A stretch of 64,000 nucleotides of DNA. Origin: Mycobacterium terramassiliense (GTDB lineage Bacteria > Actinomycetota > Actinomycetes > Mycobacteriales > Mycobacteriaceae). The notes below the pieces were generated by a model, which was given only the letters and a program-made list of their open reading frames with translations, was not told where the DNA came from and ran no database searches. Positions 25,287 to 34,117 of the stretch are shown here, piece by piece; positions within the stretch are counted from its first letter, which is position 1; each line of letters begins with the position of its first letter. The stretch spans positions 1,178,216 to 1,242,215 of the forward strand of contig NZ_LT717700.1 in the NCBI RefSeq assembly GCF_900157385.1. The letters are read 5' to 3'. A program made the position numbers and the translations under genes.

Positions 25287-26280
25287 ACGGACCTCCTCGC
25301 AGTGACAGCGCTACTGACCAGTGTGCGCTCAGTTGTCGCAGGCCGCCACGGGCCGGTCTAGGGGGCCGGTGGCGGCCTGCGACAACTGAGCGCACACTGG
25401 TCAGTAGCAGCGCGCTGCCGACCAGCATGGGCAACCCGCGGCGCAGCGGATGGTCCTGGGCATCGTCGGCCAGGTCGTCCACCGCGCTGTAGGCGAGGGC
25501 GCCCGGGCGGGCAGCGCCGGAAACCTCCAGGTAGGTGGGGCTGAGCGCCCGGGGATTCACCTCGCCGGTGCCTGGGTCCAGCGAGTAGGCCAGGGCGGCC
25601 GTCGACACCGCGAACAGCGGCGCGTTCGCCGAGGCCAGCGCCGCGCCCCGGGCCAGCGCCATGTCCGGTTCCTCGGGCACGCTCACGGCCAGGGTGGTCG
25701 CCGCCTCGAGCGCCGCCTTGATCGCGGCCACGTCGCTCCCGCGCCCTGCCCCGCAGCCGACGACGAACACGCCGTCGGCCTCCGACCCTGGCGCGTCCAG
25801 CCCGGCCACCATGCCCGACAGCTCGGCCGCGGTGTCCCCCACCAGTAGCCGCCGGTGCAGATCGATGATGGAACCGTCGGTGACGTCGACCACGGCCGGC
25901 GTCGCGCTGTCGGGCTCGACGAACAGCATCGCGATGTGGTGGTAGCCGATCGACTGACCGACCGTCTGCGCCAGCGCGGCCGCGGCCAGCAGCGGGGAAA
26001 CCAGCATGACGCTGCCGACGTCGTGGGAGGCGATCGCCTCGCGCAGCGCGCCCACCTCGGCGGGATCGGTCCACGTCACGCCGGTCGAGGTCAGCTGGGA
26101 GCCGCCCTCCGTCGCGCCTTCCCGGGTGCCGACGATCGCATCGATCACCTGCGCGGGCGCGGCCGAAGCGGCGACCTCGAACTCGTCTTCTTCGACTGTG
26201 ACACCGTCGGCATCCTGGCCCTCGACGAGCACCAGGCGGACGGTGGTCGGAGCCATTGACACCCCGAGCACGATGTCCAC
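25243..26280 (-). CDS. DUF7159-type protein, paralog 5, truncated in the membrane helix
   Basis: 345 residues from GTG 26280 (GGGAGG 7 bases upstream). The head is intact: DIVLGVSMAPTTVRLVLVEGQ, GVTWTDPAEVGALREAIASHDVGSVMLVSPLL, DSATPAVVDVTDGSI, FVVGCGAGRGSDVAAIKAALEAATT and EPDMALARGAALASANAP. After LPMLVGSALLL, where the helix should continue, the frame enters a 99-bp palindrome and then 40 unrelated residues that overlap the next gene. The Pro linker and Gly-rich tail are missing. Probably a decaying or soluble derivative of the family. In H37Rv no such gene separates Rv0312 and Rv0313, as I recall. Confidence 0.7.
   Translation of the reverse strand: MDIVLGVSMAPTTVRLVLVEGQDADGVTVEEDEFEVAASAAPAQVIDAIVGTREGATEGGSQLTSTGVTWTDPAEVGALREAIASHDVGSVMLVSPLLAAAALAQTVGQSIGYHHIAMLFVEPDSATPAVVDVTDGSIIDLHRRLLVGDTAAELSGMVAGLDAPGSEADGVFVVGCGAGRGSDVAAIKAALEAATTLAVSVPEEPDMALARGAALASANAPLFAVSTAALAYSLDPGTGEVNPRALSPTYLEVSGAARPGALAYSAVDDLADDAQDHPLRRGLPMLVGSALLLTSVRSVVAGRHRPPRPARGGLRQLSAHWSVALSLRGGPCGRLRCVRVRSRRV
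25310..25408. repeat. 99-bp near-perfect palindrome (40-bp arms, 19-bp loop)
   Basis: Arms 25310-25349 and 25369-25408 are exact reverse complements (GCTACTGACCAGTGTGCGCT... ). AGC occurs directly on both outer sides (25307-25309 and 25409-25411), which could be a 3-bp target duplication. It lies at the point where DUF7159 paralog 5 loses family similarity. It could act as a strong terminator, or be a small non-autonomous element or an inverted duplication. Confidence 0.85.
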
Positions 26281-26428
26281 TTTGCGCCTCCCAGGTCTTG
26301 ACGGCCCTCCCCGAGGGCACCAAAAAACAGACCCTCCCGAACTGGGTGATACCACGCTACCCGCGTGCGGGCGGCGGCGCTTGTCTAGCCTGACGCAGGT
26401 TGGCCAAGCTCACAGCATGCGCGGGGAC

Positions 26429-28135
26429 TCAGTACCCCGGGCCCAAGAACGGGTTCTGCGAGTTGCCCGGATACTGCGGATACGGCGGAGCCTGGGGCGC
26501 CTGGGGGGCCTGGCTGGCCGGAACGGGGACCGGTATCGGCACCGGCAGCAGCGGAACGTGGATCCACTGCGTCGTCATCGGCACCGTCGTCGTCGGAGTG
26601 GTCGACGGCGCCTGGGCCGTCGGCGGCGGCGTGGTGGTCGGCGGCGGCGGAGGCGCGGTGGTCATCGCCGTCGTGACGGGTGGCGGCGGGGGCTGCGTGG
26701 TGACCGGCGGGGTGGGCGCGGGTGGGTTTTGGTGGTTTTCGATGCCCGTGAGGGTGTAGGCCACGCCGCCGATCGCGGTCATCGCGACCACGGCGCACAT
26801 CCCGACGACCAACTGCGAGAGCCGGAGTCGTCGCCACGCGCTCGGTCGGGGCGGTTCCATCACATTGAGACGCATCGACCAGCCGGCCGGGCCGTCTTCG
26901 TCGAAGGCCGCGGGGCTGTAGGGCACCCGCACGTCGGCGCCGAATTCGGTTTGCGACCAGGCCAACTCGCGGTCGGTGAGCGCGTCGTGGTCGATCACCA
27001 GCACATCGCCGGCCGGCAGGTCGACGACGTCGTTGGCGGCGGACGCGGTGAGCAGGCCGATCGAGGTGCGCGTACGCAGATCCAGCTCCTCGCCGCGCGA
27101 CGCCAGCTGCAACGCGCCGACGGCGGCGGCCAGGGCTGGCTGCGACGGGCTCACCACCGCCCGGCGACCGTGCACCGAAAGGCGTTCGGTGACAAGCGGA
27201 ATGCTGGCCCCGCCGCCGACGGTGACCACGGCCGACAGGTCTGCCCAACCCCGCTTGTGGCGGGCCAGCATGTCGTCGAACGCGTAGATGAACCCCGACA
27301 GCCGGTCCTGGATGAGATCGCCCAGCTCGTCTCGCGTCAGCTTCATGGTGCACCTGCGCCCGCCGAGCTCGGCGGCGAATTCGACCGCCGTTTCCGTGGA
27401 CAGCCGCTCCTTGGCCTCCCGGCACTGCTCGCGCAGCAGGCCCAGCTGGCCGACGCCGGCGGTGCTGGCCGGGTCGATGCCGCTGCCGTGTCCGAGCTCC
27501 TCGAAAACCTTGAGCAGCACCGCCTGGTCGATCTCGTCGCCGGAGAAGGCCGCGTAACGCATTGTGGGACTCACCAGTTCGAAATCCCCCGCGAGGCTGA
27601 CCAGGGTGGCGGACGTGCCGCCGCCACCGAAGTCGAGCAGCCCGACGACGCCCGTCGCCGCCAGGCACAGGTCCGCGTTCGCCGCCGTCAGCGCCGCGAT
27701 GGCGTCCGAGACCAGGCGCGGGGCCATGCCGCTGCGCACGAAGCCCAAATGTGTTCGCAAACCGTTACGCAGCGCCTGCACGTTTGCCGGTTTCCAGTAC
27801 GCCGGAACGGCGATGGAGATCTCCGAAGCGGCCGAGTCCGCGCCGGCGGCCACCATCATGGCGTCCAGGGCCTCAACCATGAGCAGGTCGGGGTCGTGGG
27901 CGGAGCCGTCGGGCGACACCAACGCGACCGAATCCCCGATGCGCTCCACGAAGCCGCGCATCAGCACGCCCGGCTCGTTGAGGGGCGGAGTTTCCGTGTT
28001 GTGCGGCGGTAGACCGACTTTCGGCGCGCAGTGCGGATACAGGGTCAGCACAGCGCGGCGTGAAAGCGGTGGACTTCCGTTACACGCGGCGACCAGGTTC
28101 GTGGTCCCGATCGACAACCCCACTGGGTCGTACAT
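26429..28135 (-). CDS. Hsp70-like ATPase head fused to membrane helix and Pro/Thr-rich tail (Rv0312-like)
   Basis: 568 residues. Residues 1-~385 follow the actin/Hsp70 fold: phosphate-1 VGLSIGTTNLVAACNG, phosphate-2 VVGLLDFGGGGTSATLVSL, and the adenosine motif VVTVGGGASIPLVTERL followed by SQPALAAAVGALQLA. A membrane helix (LVVGMCAVVAMTAIGGVAYTLTG, about 437-459) and a tail of Pro/Thr repeats (TTQPPPPPVTTAMTTAPPPPPTTTPPP) follow. Corresponds to Rv0312. Probably a membrane-anchored ATP-binding protein with an extracytoplasmic tail. The ATG at 28135 has no clear ribosome site. TATAGA 16 bp upstream suggests a very short leader. Confidence 0.88.
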   Translation of the reverse strand: MYDPVGLSIGTTNLVAACNGSPPLSRRAVLTLYPHCAPKVGLPPHNTETPPLNEPGVLMRGFVERIGDSVALVSPDGSAHDPDLLMVEALDAMMVAAGADSAASEISIAVPAYWKPANVQALRNGLRTHLGFVRSGMAPRLVSDAIAALTAANADLCLAATGVVGLLDFGGGGTSATLVSLAGDFELVSPTMRYAAFSGDEIDQAVLLKVFEELGHGSGIDPASTAGVGQLGLLREQCREAKERLSTETAVEFAAELGGRRCTMKLTRDELGDLIQDRLSGFIYAFDDMLARHKRGWADLSAVVTVGGGASIPLVTERLSVHGRRAVVSPSQPALAAAVGALQLASRGEELDLRTRTSIGLLTASAANDVVDLPAGDVLVIDHDALTDRELAWSQTEFGADVRVPYSPAAFDEDGPAGWSMRLNVMEPPRPSAWRRLRLSQLVVGMCAVVAMTAIGGVAYTLTGIENHQNPPAPTPPVTTQPPPPPVTTAMTTAPPPPPTTTPPPTAQAPSTTPTTTVPMTTQWIHVPLLPVPIPVPVPASQAPQAPQAPPYPQYPGNSQNPFLGPGY

Positions 28136-28309
28136 AGAGCGAATACTTTCGTCTATAGGGGTCGGTGGCCAGCGTTAACCATAGCCGCGGACACGCGGAA
28201 AGCCGATGGCTTGCAATGCCATTGGTATCCGCTCGATGTGAGAGCGTCACCGAATCGGAATCCGAAACCTATTGACAAACCAGTCAAGTCACGCCAAAGT
28301 GGCGCGGCG

Positions 28310-29536
28310 CTACACCACGGTCAGCGGCAGCGAACGCCTGGGCTGGAACTGAAAGGACGATCCGCCACTGAATTTCGCCACCGCGACCTCGGGCAGTTCG
28401 GCTGCGGGGTCATCGGTTTCGACCAGCTCCGCGGTCCAGTCGGTGGCCGTGCCGCTGACCCGAACCGCGAGGCGGGGATCGATGGCCGTGGCGATCGCCT
28501 GCAGCGGCTGCACGGATTCCGGCGAGCACAGCGAGATCCAGGCGCCGTCGTCGTGCGCCGGCGAGCGGTGCACGCTCAGCCGGTTGTCCGCGGTTTCGGC
28601 GACGACGTAGCCCGCCGGGTTGAGCAGCGGGTGCAACTCGAACACCTGCCGCGCTCCTTCGATTCCACCGGGGAATTCGAGTGCGCGGTGGATCCGCTCG
28701 GCCCCCAGCCCCGCCAGTCCGATCAGGCCGCGGGTGCCGACCGAGACCGCCTGGGCGTCGTCGGCGGCGCGCGCCCGCACCGCGATGGCGAACGACAGGT
28801 ACAGCAGATGCATCTGCAGGCAGACCTCGTCGGCCATGCGGACCAGCGCCGAATGCGAGAAAGCGCCGAAGTCGAAGTCGGACAGCAAGGGCCCCGAGTA
28901 GTCCGCCTGTCCCTGGTCGGACCGATCGACGGGATCCAATTCCCAAGTGGCGGCGCGGGTTTGGCGAACGATGTCCAGTGCGGGAATGCTCTGCGCCTCG
29001 GGATGGGACTCGTCGATGACGACGGTCCAGGCGCAGTGCGGCTGCCGGTCGGCGGGCACCCGCGGCGGCCGGTGAATCGGACGCATCTGCGCGCGGGGGT
29101 TAGTCGCGACCGCGGTGGCGTCGAACGTCGGGTCCTCGATGGTGTGGCACATGCCGAAGACGTACTCGTCGCCCATCGGCTCCACGTCAAGCAGCGCCCC
29201 GCAGTGGTCGAGCTGGAATTCGCCATGCCAGCGGTCGTGAATGGTGTAGCGGAAATCCATGAATTGCGGCGGGGCGCCGATGTCGAGCTGCAGGCCCTTG
29301 AAGATGGTCGGCACGTCGACACCCTCGTAGTTCAGCGCCCGCTGCATGCGCTTGGTGTAGACCGGACTGGCGCCGGCCCACTCCTCGATGGCGATCTGCA
29401 CCATCTCCTCGCGACCGAACTCGGTGATGCACCACGCCATGCCGGAGCGGTCGATCATGTGACCGATCAACAGCAGTTCGGGGACCAGGACGGAAAGCTC
29501 CTGACGGGACAACCGCGCGTAACGGGATGGGCTCAC
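28310..29536 (-). CDS. Conserved hypothetical protein (Rv0311-like)
   Basis: 408 residues, the length I recall for Rv0311. No membrane segment. Features seen: WCITEFGREEMVQIAIEEWAGASPVYTKRMQRALNYEGVDVPTIFKGLQLDIGAPPQFMDFRYTIHD and HCGALLDVEPMGDEYVFGMCHTIEDPTFD, an L-2-amino-thiazoline-like hydrophobic pocket pattern but with no family I can name. Divergent from a TetR gene with a shared palindromic operator only 18 bases upstream of its ATG, so expression is probably ligand-controlled. Confidence 0.85.
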   Translation of the reverse strand: MSPSRYARLSRQELSVLVPELLLIGHMIDRSGMAWCITEFGREEMVQIAIEEWAGASPVYTKRMQRALNYEGVDVPTIFKGLQLDIGAPPQFMDFRYTIHDRWHGEFQLDHCGALLDVEPMGDEYVFGMCHTIEDPTFDATAVATNPRAQMRPIHRPPRVPADRQPHCAWTVVIDESHPEAQSIPALDIVRQTRAATWELDPVDRSDQGQADYSGPLLSDFDFGAFSHSALVRMADEVCLQMHLLYLSFAIAVRARAADDAQAVSVGTRGLIGLAGLGAERIHRALEFPGGIEGARQVFELHPLLNPAGYVVAETADNRLSVHRSPAHDDGAWISLCSPESVQPLQAIATAIDPRLAVRVSGTATDWTAELVETDDPAAELPEVAVAKFSGGSSFQFQPRRSLPLTVV

Positions 29537-29553
29537 CGCCCAAAAATAGTCAG

Positions 29554-29568
29554 CTTTATGTTATAAAG
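29554..29568. promoter_or_regulatory. TetR-type operator between divergent genes
   Basis: CTTTATGTTATAAAG is a perfect 15-bp palindrome (6-bp arms, 3-bp centre) in the 38-bp gap between the Rv0311-like and TetR genes. It lies 18 bp from one start codon and 7 bp from the other. A bound TetR dimer would block both. Confidence 0.7.
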
Positions 29569-29574
29569 TCAACA

Positions 29575-30183
29575 ATGTCCATTGCCCCCACCCGGCGCAC
29601 CAGCGCGCCGCGCAAGCGCGGCGATGACACGCGCACCAAGATCATCGACGAGACGGTGCGCTGCATCGTGGAGGAAGGGTTCGCCGCCGCGACCGCCAAG
29701 CACGTGGCCGAGCGGGCGGGCGTGACATGGGGGGTCATCCAATACCACTTCGGCGACCGCAACGGCATGCTCATGGCCGTCGTCGACGACGGAGTGGCCC
29801 GGCTGGTCGACAGCCTCTCGTCGGCCAACGTCAGCGAGCTTGCGCTGCGGGAACGCATCGAGGTCGTCGTCGACACCGCCTGGGGCTGTTACAGCAGCCC
29901 GACGTCGATGGCGGCATTCGAGATTCTGCGCGCCACCCGCGGCGGCCTGGGCGCGTCATCCCGGCGCCACCTGCTGGAAATGAACGACGCGATCGGCCAG
30001 CTCGGCCGGCTGATCACCGACGACCCGGCTAATGCCGGTGTCGCCGAGGTGATTTGGGCCGCCCTGCGGGGTGTGGTGCTGGCCCAGATGATCACCGGGA
30101 CCGCGGTCGACTGGAGCCTGGAACGACGCGCCCTGATCGACATGGTCACCCGTGTGCTGCAATACCCGGATGACCCCTCATGA
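29575..30183 (+). CDS. TetR/AcrR family repressor
   Basis: 202 residues from ATG 29575. HTH region: TRTKIIDETVRCIVEEGFAAATAKHVAERAGVTWGVIQYHFGDRNGMLMAVVDDG (about residues 18-70), then a helical ligand domain. The basic leader PTRRTSAPRKRGDD may aid DNA binding. The start is 7 bases from the palindromic operator with no ribosome site, so the mRNA is probably leaderless. The downstream SnoaL-like gene overlaps its end, forming a two-gene unit. Confidence 0.92.
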   Translation: MSIAPTRRTSAPRKRGDDTRTKIIDETVRCIVEEGFAAATAKHVAERAGVTWGVIQYHFGDRNGMLMAVVDDGVARLVDSLSSANVSELALRERIEVVVDTAWGCYSSPTSMAAFEILRATRGGLGASSRRHLLEMNDAIGQLGRLITDDPANAGVAEVIWAALRGVVLAQMITGTAVDWSLERRALIDMVTRVLQYPDDPS

Positions 30184-30643
30184 TGCGGCAGCCGACGTCG
30201 AAGCGATCAAACGGCTCAAGTACCGCTACCTACGCGCGCTGGACACCAAGCACTGGGACGACTTCGCCGACACGCTGGCCGAGGACATCAAGGCCGACTA
30301 CGGGCCGTCGATCGGCAACGAGTTGCACTTCACCAACCGCGCCGACCTGGTGGAGTACATGCGCTCATCGCTCGGACCCAACGTCCTCACCGAGCACCGG
30401 GTGACGCACCCGGAAATCGACGTGACCGGTGACACCGCCACGGGCAGCTGGTATTTGCAGGACCGCGTCATCGTGGCGGACTTCAACTTCATGCTGATCG
30501 GCGCGGCCTTCTACCGCGACTCCTACCGGCGTACCGAAGCCGGCTGGAAAATCAGCGGAACCGGCTACGACAGGACCTACGACGCGACAATGTCGTTGGC
30601 GGGCTTGGACTTCAAGGTCAAGCCCGGCCGCGCTTTGGCGTAG
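30170..30643 (+). CDS. SnoaL/NTF2-like protein (Rv0310c-like)
   Basis: 157 residues from ATG 30170, overlapping the TetR stop by 14 bp. Typical NTF2-fold small protein: ADVEAIKRLKYRYLRALDTKHWDDFADTLAEDIKADYG at the start, VTGDTATGSWYLQDRVIVADFNFMLIGAAFYRDSYRRTEAGWKISGTGYDRTYD in the second half. Such proteins are often isomerases or dehydratases of polyketide or steroid-like substrates. Corresponds to Rv0310c. An IS30-family element begins 67 bp after the stop. Confidence 0.88.
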   Translation: MTPHDAAADVEAIKRLKYRYLRALDTKHWDDFADTLAEDIKADYGPSIGNELHFTNRADLVEYMRSSLGPNVLTEHRVTHPEIDVTGDTATGSWYLQDRVIVADFNFMLIGAAFYRDSYRRTEAGWKISGTGYDRTYDATMSLAGLDFKVKPGRALA

Positions 30644-30706
30644 GCGTAGACCTAGGCCACCCGTCGCCGAGCGTGAAGTCAGTGCGAAAAAATCCCCCTT
30701 AGCTTC

Positions 30707-32014
30707 AAGGGATGGATGCAACACATCTGATTGAGGAGTGTTGCTGTGCCGCGTCCGCCGTTGAGGTTTGTTGTCCGTCAGTTCTGGGCTCACATCGGTA
30801 ATGGCTGTAGTGCCGCGGAGGCCGGTGTCGCCGTCGGCGTGTCGGAACGTTCTGGCTATGGCTGGTTTGCTGATGCTGGCGGCGTGAAACCACGGCTATG
30901 TGAACCGAAAAGCGTTGGCCCGCGGCCGAGGCTGACCTTCGAAGACCGGGTCGAGATCGAAATTGGTGTCAGGACGAACGAATCGTTGCACTCGATCGGC
31001 AACCGGCTGGGCCGGCCGGCGTCGACGATCAAACGCGAGATCGACGCCAACGGGGTGGACAACAGCTACGACGGGCGCAAATCCGGTTATCGGCGCAAGG
31101 AAGCCTTCGGGGCGCGCCAGAGCGGCAAAACCGCGCACGTTCAGTATCGGGCCCTCAGGGCCCAAGCACGCTCCGATGAACGTGCCCGGCGTCCCAAGCA
31201 GAGCACGCTGGCGGCAAATGACCGATTGCGTCAGGAGGTGCAGACTCGGTTAGACGACTTCCATAGTCCCGGCCAGATCGCGGTGGGGCTGCGGCGGGAT
31301 TTTCCTGACGATGCGGAGATGTGGGTGTCACACGAAGCCATCTATCAGGCGATTTACGTGCAAGGCCGCGGCCACTTGCGCCGCGATATCCACCGCTGCC
31401 TGCGCACCGGGCGGGCGTTGCGCAAACCGCGCAGCATCCCCGGTGAGCGCCGGGGTCGTATCCCCAACATGGTCAACATCAGCGAGCGTCCACCGGAGGT
31501 GGCCGACCGCGCGGTGCCTGGCCACTGGGAAGGCGACCTCATGTTGGGCAGCACCGAATCGGGCTCGGCGATCGGCACCCTCGTCGAGCGCAGCACCCGA
31601 TTCGTCATGCTGTTGCACCTGCCCGACAACCACGGCGCGCTGGCCGTCCAGGACGCGATCGTGGCCAAGATGGCCCAGCTGCCGGCGATGCTGCGCCGCA
31701 CGTTGACCTGGGACCAAGGCAAGGAAATGGCCAACCACATCGCCATCGCCGCAGCCACCGACTTGGATATCTACTTTTGTGATCCGCACTCCCCGTGGCA
31801 GCGCGGCAGCAACGAAAACACCAACGGGCTACTGCGCCAGTGGTTTGCTAAAGGCACTGACCTGTCGGTGTTTCCGGCCGACTATCTGGACTACGTCGCG
31901 GCCAAACTCAACAATCGGCCACGCCAAACACTGGACTGGAAAACCCCCGCCGAAGCCCTCGACGAACTACTGTCCAACCCGACCAAACCACCCACTGTTG
32001 CATCCATCGCCTGA
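30707..32014 (+). mobile_element. IS30-family insertion sequence
   Basis: About 1.3 kb, containing one transposase gene. Terminal inverted repeats share GATGGATGCAACA (30711-30723) and its complement (31996-32008). The right repeat lies inside the last codons of the transposase. A clear target duplication was not found. The outer limits are accurate to a few bases only. Confidence 0.8.
30746..32014 (+). CDS. IS30-family transposase
   Basis: 422 residues from GTG 30746 (TTGAGGAG about 10 bases upstream). The N-terminal HTH region includes LTFEDRVEIEIGVRTNESLHSIGNRLGRPASTIKREID. The DDE catalytic core shows Asp in VPGHWEGDLMLG, Asp in RRTLTWDQGKEM and Glu in QRGSNENTNGLLRQW. The ORF is complete, so the element could be active. 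It is inserted between the Rv0310c-like gene and the kasB paralog. Confidence 0.93.
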   Translation: MPRPPLRFVVRQFWAHIGNGCSAAEAGVAVGVSERSGYGWFADAGGVKPRLCEPKSVGPRPRLTFEDRVEIEIGVRTNESLHSIGNRLGRPASTIKREIDANGVDNSYDGRKSGYRRKEAFGARQSGKTAHVQYRALRAQARSDERARRPKQSTLAANDRLRQEVQTRLDDFHSPGQIAVGLRRDFPDDAEMWVSHEAIYQAIYVQGRGHLRRDIHRCLRTGRALRKPRSIPGERRGRIPNMVNISERPPEVADRAVPGHWEGDLMLGSTESGSAIGTLVERSTRFVMLLHLPDNHGALAVQDAIVAKMAQLPAMLRRTLTWDQGKEMANHIAIAAATDLDIYFCDPHSPWQRGSNENTNGLLRQWFAKGTDLSVFPADYLDYVAAKLNNRPRQTLDWKTPAEALDELLSNPTKPPTVASIA

Positions 32015-32068
32015 AAGCGCCCCCCGAAAACGTCACCATGGCTTCACGTTCGGCGAACCCGGCTCGGT

Positions 32069-33328
32069 TCAGTACCTGCCGAAGACCATGGCGACGTTGT
32101 GGCCGCCGAAGCCGAACGAGTTGTTGATCGCGTACTTGTAGTCACCCGGCCGCGGCTTGCCCGCCACCACGTCCAGATCGATCTCCGGATCGAGGTTTTC
32201 CAGGTTCAGCGTGGGCGGAACGATCTGGTCCCGCAGCGCCAGCACGGTCAGGATCGACTCCACCGCGCCGACCGCACCCACCGAGTGACCCAGCGCGGCC
32301 TTGGGCGCGTACACCGCCGCGTTTCCGCCGTGCGGTCCCAGCGCGTTGTTGATGGCCTTGCCCTCGGCCAGATCGCCCACCGAGGTGCCCGTGGCATGCG
32401 CGTTCACATGGTCGATGTCGCCCGGCGTCAGGCCCGCCAGCTGAATCGCCCTCGACATCGCGTGCCCGGCGCGTTCCCCGTTGGGGTCCGGGGCCACCAT
32501 GTGGTAGCCGTCGGAGGTGATGCTGGCCCCCATCAGCCGCGCCAGGATCGGCGCGCCGCGGGCCTTGGCGTGCTCCTCGGTCTCGATCACCATCAGCGCG
32601 CCGGCCTCGCCGAACACGAAGCCGGTCCGGTCCCGGTCGAACGGGCGGCAGGCGCCCGCCGGGTCGTCGTTCTTGGTGGACATCACGATGCGCATCTGGG
32701 CGAACGCGGCGATCGCCACCGCCTCGATCTTGACCTCGACCCCGCCGCAGATGGCGATGTCGGCCTCGCCGAACACGATGTTGCGCCACGCCTGGGCGAT
32801 GCCCTCGGAACCCGACGCACACGCCGACACCGTCGTGATCACCCCGGCCCTGGCGTGCCGCTCCAGCCCGACGGCCGCGGCGGCGCCGTTGGGCATGTAC
32901 TTCTGCACCGCGAGCGGCGACACGGCCTTGAGCCCGCGGGCGCGCATGTCGTCGTAGCTGAAGACGATTTGCTCGGCCGATCCGAGGCCGGTGCCGATGG
33001 AGACCATCAGCCGGTCGGGATCGACCTCGGGCGAGCCGGCGTTCTCCCACACCCGGCGGCTCAGCTGGGCGGACATCCGCTGCAGGTAGCCCATCCGGTG
33101 GCGCTCGGCGCGGGTCAATCCGTCGTCGAACTCCTCCAGCAGGTGTCCGCCGATGCGCACGGGCAGGTCATAGTGTTCGACGAACGAGTCATCAAGGGTT
33201 CGGATGCCGCTTTGGCGGTCCAGCAACAGCTTCCAGGTGTTCTCGGCGTCGGTCGCCAGAGCGGTGCTCATGGCGACGCCGGTGACGACGACATTCGGCA
33301 GGGTTTTCCCGGTAACCAGCTCTGTCAT
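32069..33328 (-). CDS. KasB-like beta-ketoacyl-ACP synthase paralog
   Basis: 419 residues from ATG 33328. Strongly KasB-like start ([47 protein letters not shown]) and end ([21 protein letters not shown]). Catalytic triad intact: Cys in [12 protein letters not shown], His in [11 protein letters not shown] and His in [14 protein letters not shown]. Elongates acyl-ACP chains with malonyl-ACP, in mycolic-acid precursor synthesis. The normal kasA-kasB operon lies elsewhere in mycobacteria, so this is an extra copy without FAS-II neighbours. Upstream of it, 90 bp away, is the L,D-transpeptidase-like gene on the same strand. Confidence 0.92.
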   Translation of the reverse strand: MTELVTGKTLPNVVVTGVAMSTALATDAENTWKLLLDRQSGIRTLDDSFVEHYDLPVRIGGHLLEEFDDGLTRAERHRMGYLQRMSAQLSRRVWENAGSPEVDPDRLMVSIGTGLGSAEQIVFSYDDMRARGLKAVSPLAVQKYMPNGAAAAVGLERHARAGVITTVSACASGSEGIAQAWRNIVFGEADIAICGGVEVKIEAVAIAAFAQMRIVMSTKNDDPAGACRPFDRDRTGFVFGEAGALMVIETEEHAKARGAPILARLMGASITSDGYHMVAPDPNGERAGHAMSRAIQLAGLTPGDIDHVNAHATGTSVGDLAEGKAINNALGPHGGNAAVYAPKAALGHSVGAVGAVESILTVLALRDQIVPPTLNLENLDPEIDLDVVAGKPRPGDYKYAINNSFGFGGHNVAMVFGRY

Positions 33329-33418
33329 CGCAAGGCGCCTTCCGTGCTCGAGTAACACCCAAGCGTCGTCCACGTCGCCGAATCATGCAAACACCGCAGG
33401 CCCAGGCGGGTCGCCGGG

Positions 33419-34072
33419 CTATTTCGTAATCGCGATCACCGCGCCGGGGCGCAGCCAGCGGATGATCTGGACCAGCGTCGGGTCGTCGATCGCCACGCAG
33501 CCCTCGGTGGGGGCGCCGTCGGTGGTGTGGAAGAAGAATGCCGAACCGCCGCCCGGGACCTTGTTCTTGTTGACGCCCATGACGACCGCGTGTTTGTACT
33601 GCGGGATCTGCAGGTTCTCGCTGGCGGCGGTGCTGAACGGGCACTGCGCCTTCTGGCAGATCTGCATGCTGTTGAAGGTGGGGCTGTGGTCGTCGCCGCT
33701 CCACCAGTGGTTGGGCCCGACCTGCGTATAGGGCAGTCCCCCACCGGGATTCGGCGCGGTGCCGAAGGCGGAGTCGAGGGTGTAAACCCCCATCGGGGTG
33801 GCCGGAACCCCGCTGCGGGCCTGCGGCGCCATGCCCGCGGAACCGACGTGGGTGGGGATGCCCGTCACCAGCGCCTGCCAACCGGCGGCGGTGCGCTGGT
33901 AGATGTCCATCGTCGCGTTGGAGCCGCCGGTGCTGACGACCGAAACCACCTGCGTGGCGTTGCCGACGGAGTTCGCGAACCAGGGAGCGGCCGCATTACC
34001 CGCGGGTGCCGACAGGACCGACGCGGCGATCAGGCACGCCCCGGCGCACAGCGAAGCGAGCAGTCGGCGCAT
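33419..34072 (-). CDS. Exported L,D-transpeptidase (YkuD)-like protein (Rv0309-like)
   Basis: 217 residues. Signal peptide MRRLLASLCAGACLIAASVLSAPAGNA. The mature domain shows the YkuD layout: PMGVYTLDSAFG..., NHWWSGDDHSPTFNSMQ, and the active-site region FFFHTTDGAPTEGCVAIDDPTLVQIIRWLRPG with the nucleophile Cys in GCVAI and upstream His. May cross-link or edit peptidoglycan. The motif differs slightly from classical Ldt (SHGC(M/L)R). Matches Rv0309 in length (218) and position. Confidence 0.9.
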   Translation of the reverse strand: MRRLLASLCAGACLIAASVLSAPAGNAAAPWFANSVGNATQVVSVVSTGGSNATMDIYQRTAAGWQALVTGIPTHVGSAGMAPQARSGVPATPMGVYTLDSAFGTAPNPGGGLPYTQVGPNHWWSGDDHSPTFNSMQICQKAQCPFSTAASENLQIPQYKHAVVMGVNKNKVPGGGSAFFFHTTDGAPTEGCVAIDDPTLVQIIRWLRPGAVIAITK

Positions 34073-34117
34073 GGATTCAATGGTCGGGCGGCGCGAACCC
34101 GCTGGTCAAGTAAAGGT

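Noticed and set aside
30690..32030. Target-site duplication of the IS30-family element
   Set aside because: Flanks (TTCAAG on the left, GCCTGAAAG on the right) give no convincing direct repeat, so the ends are stated as approximate.
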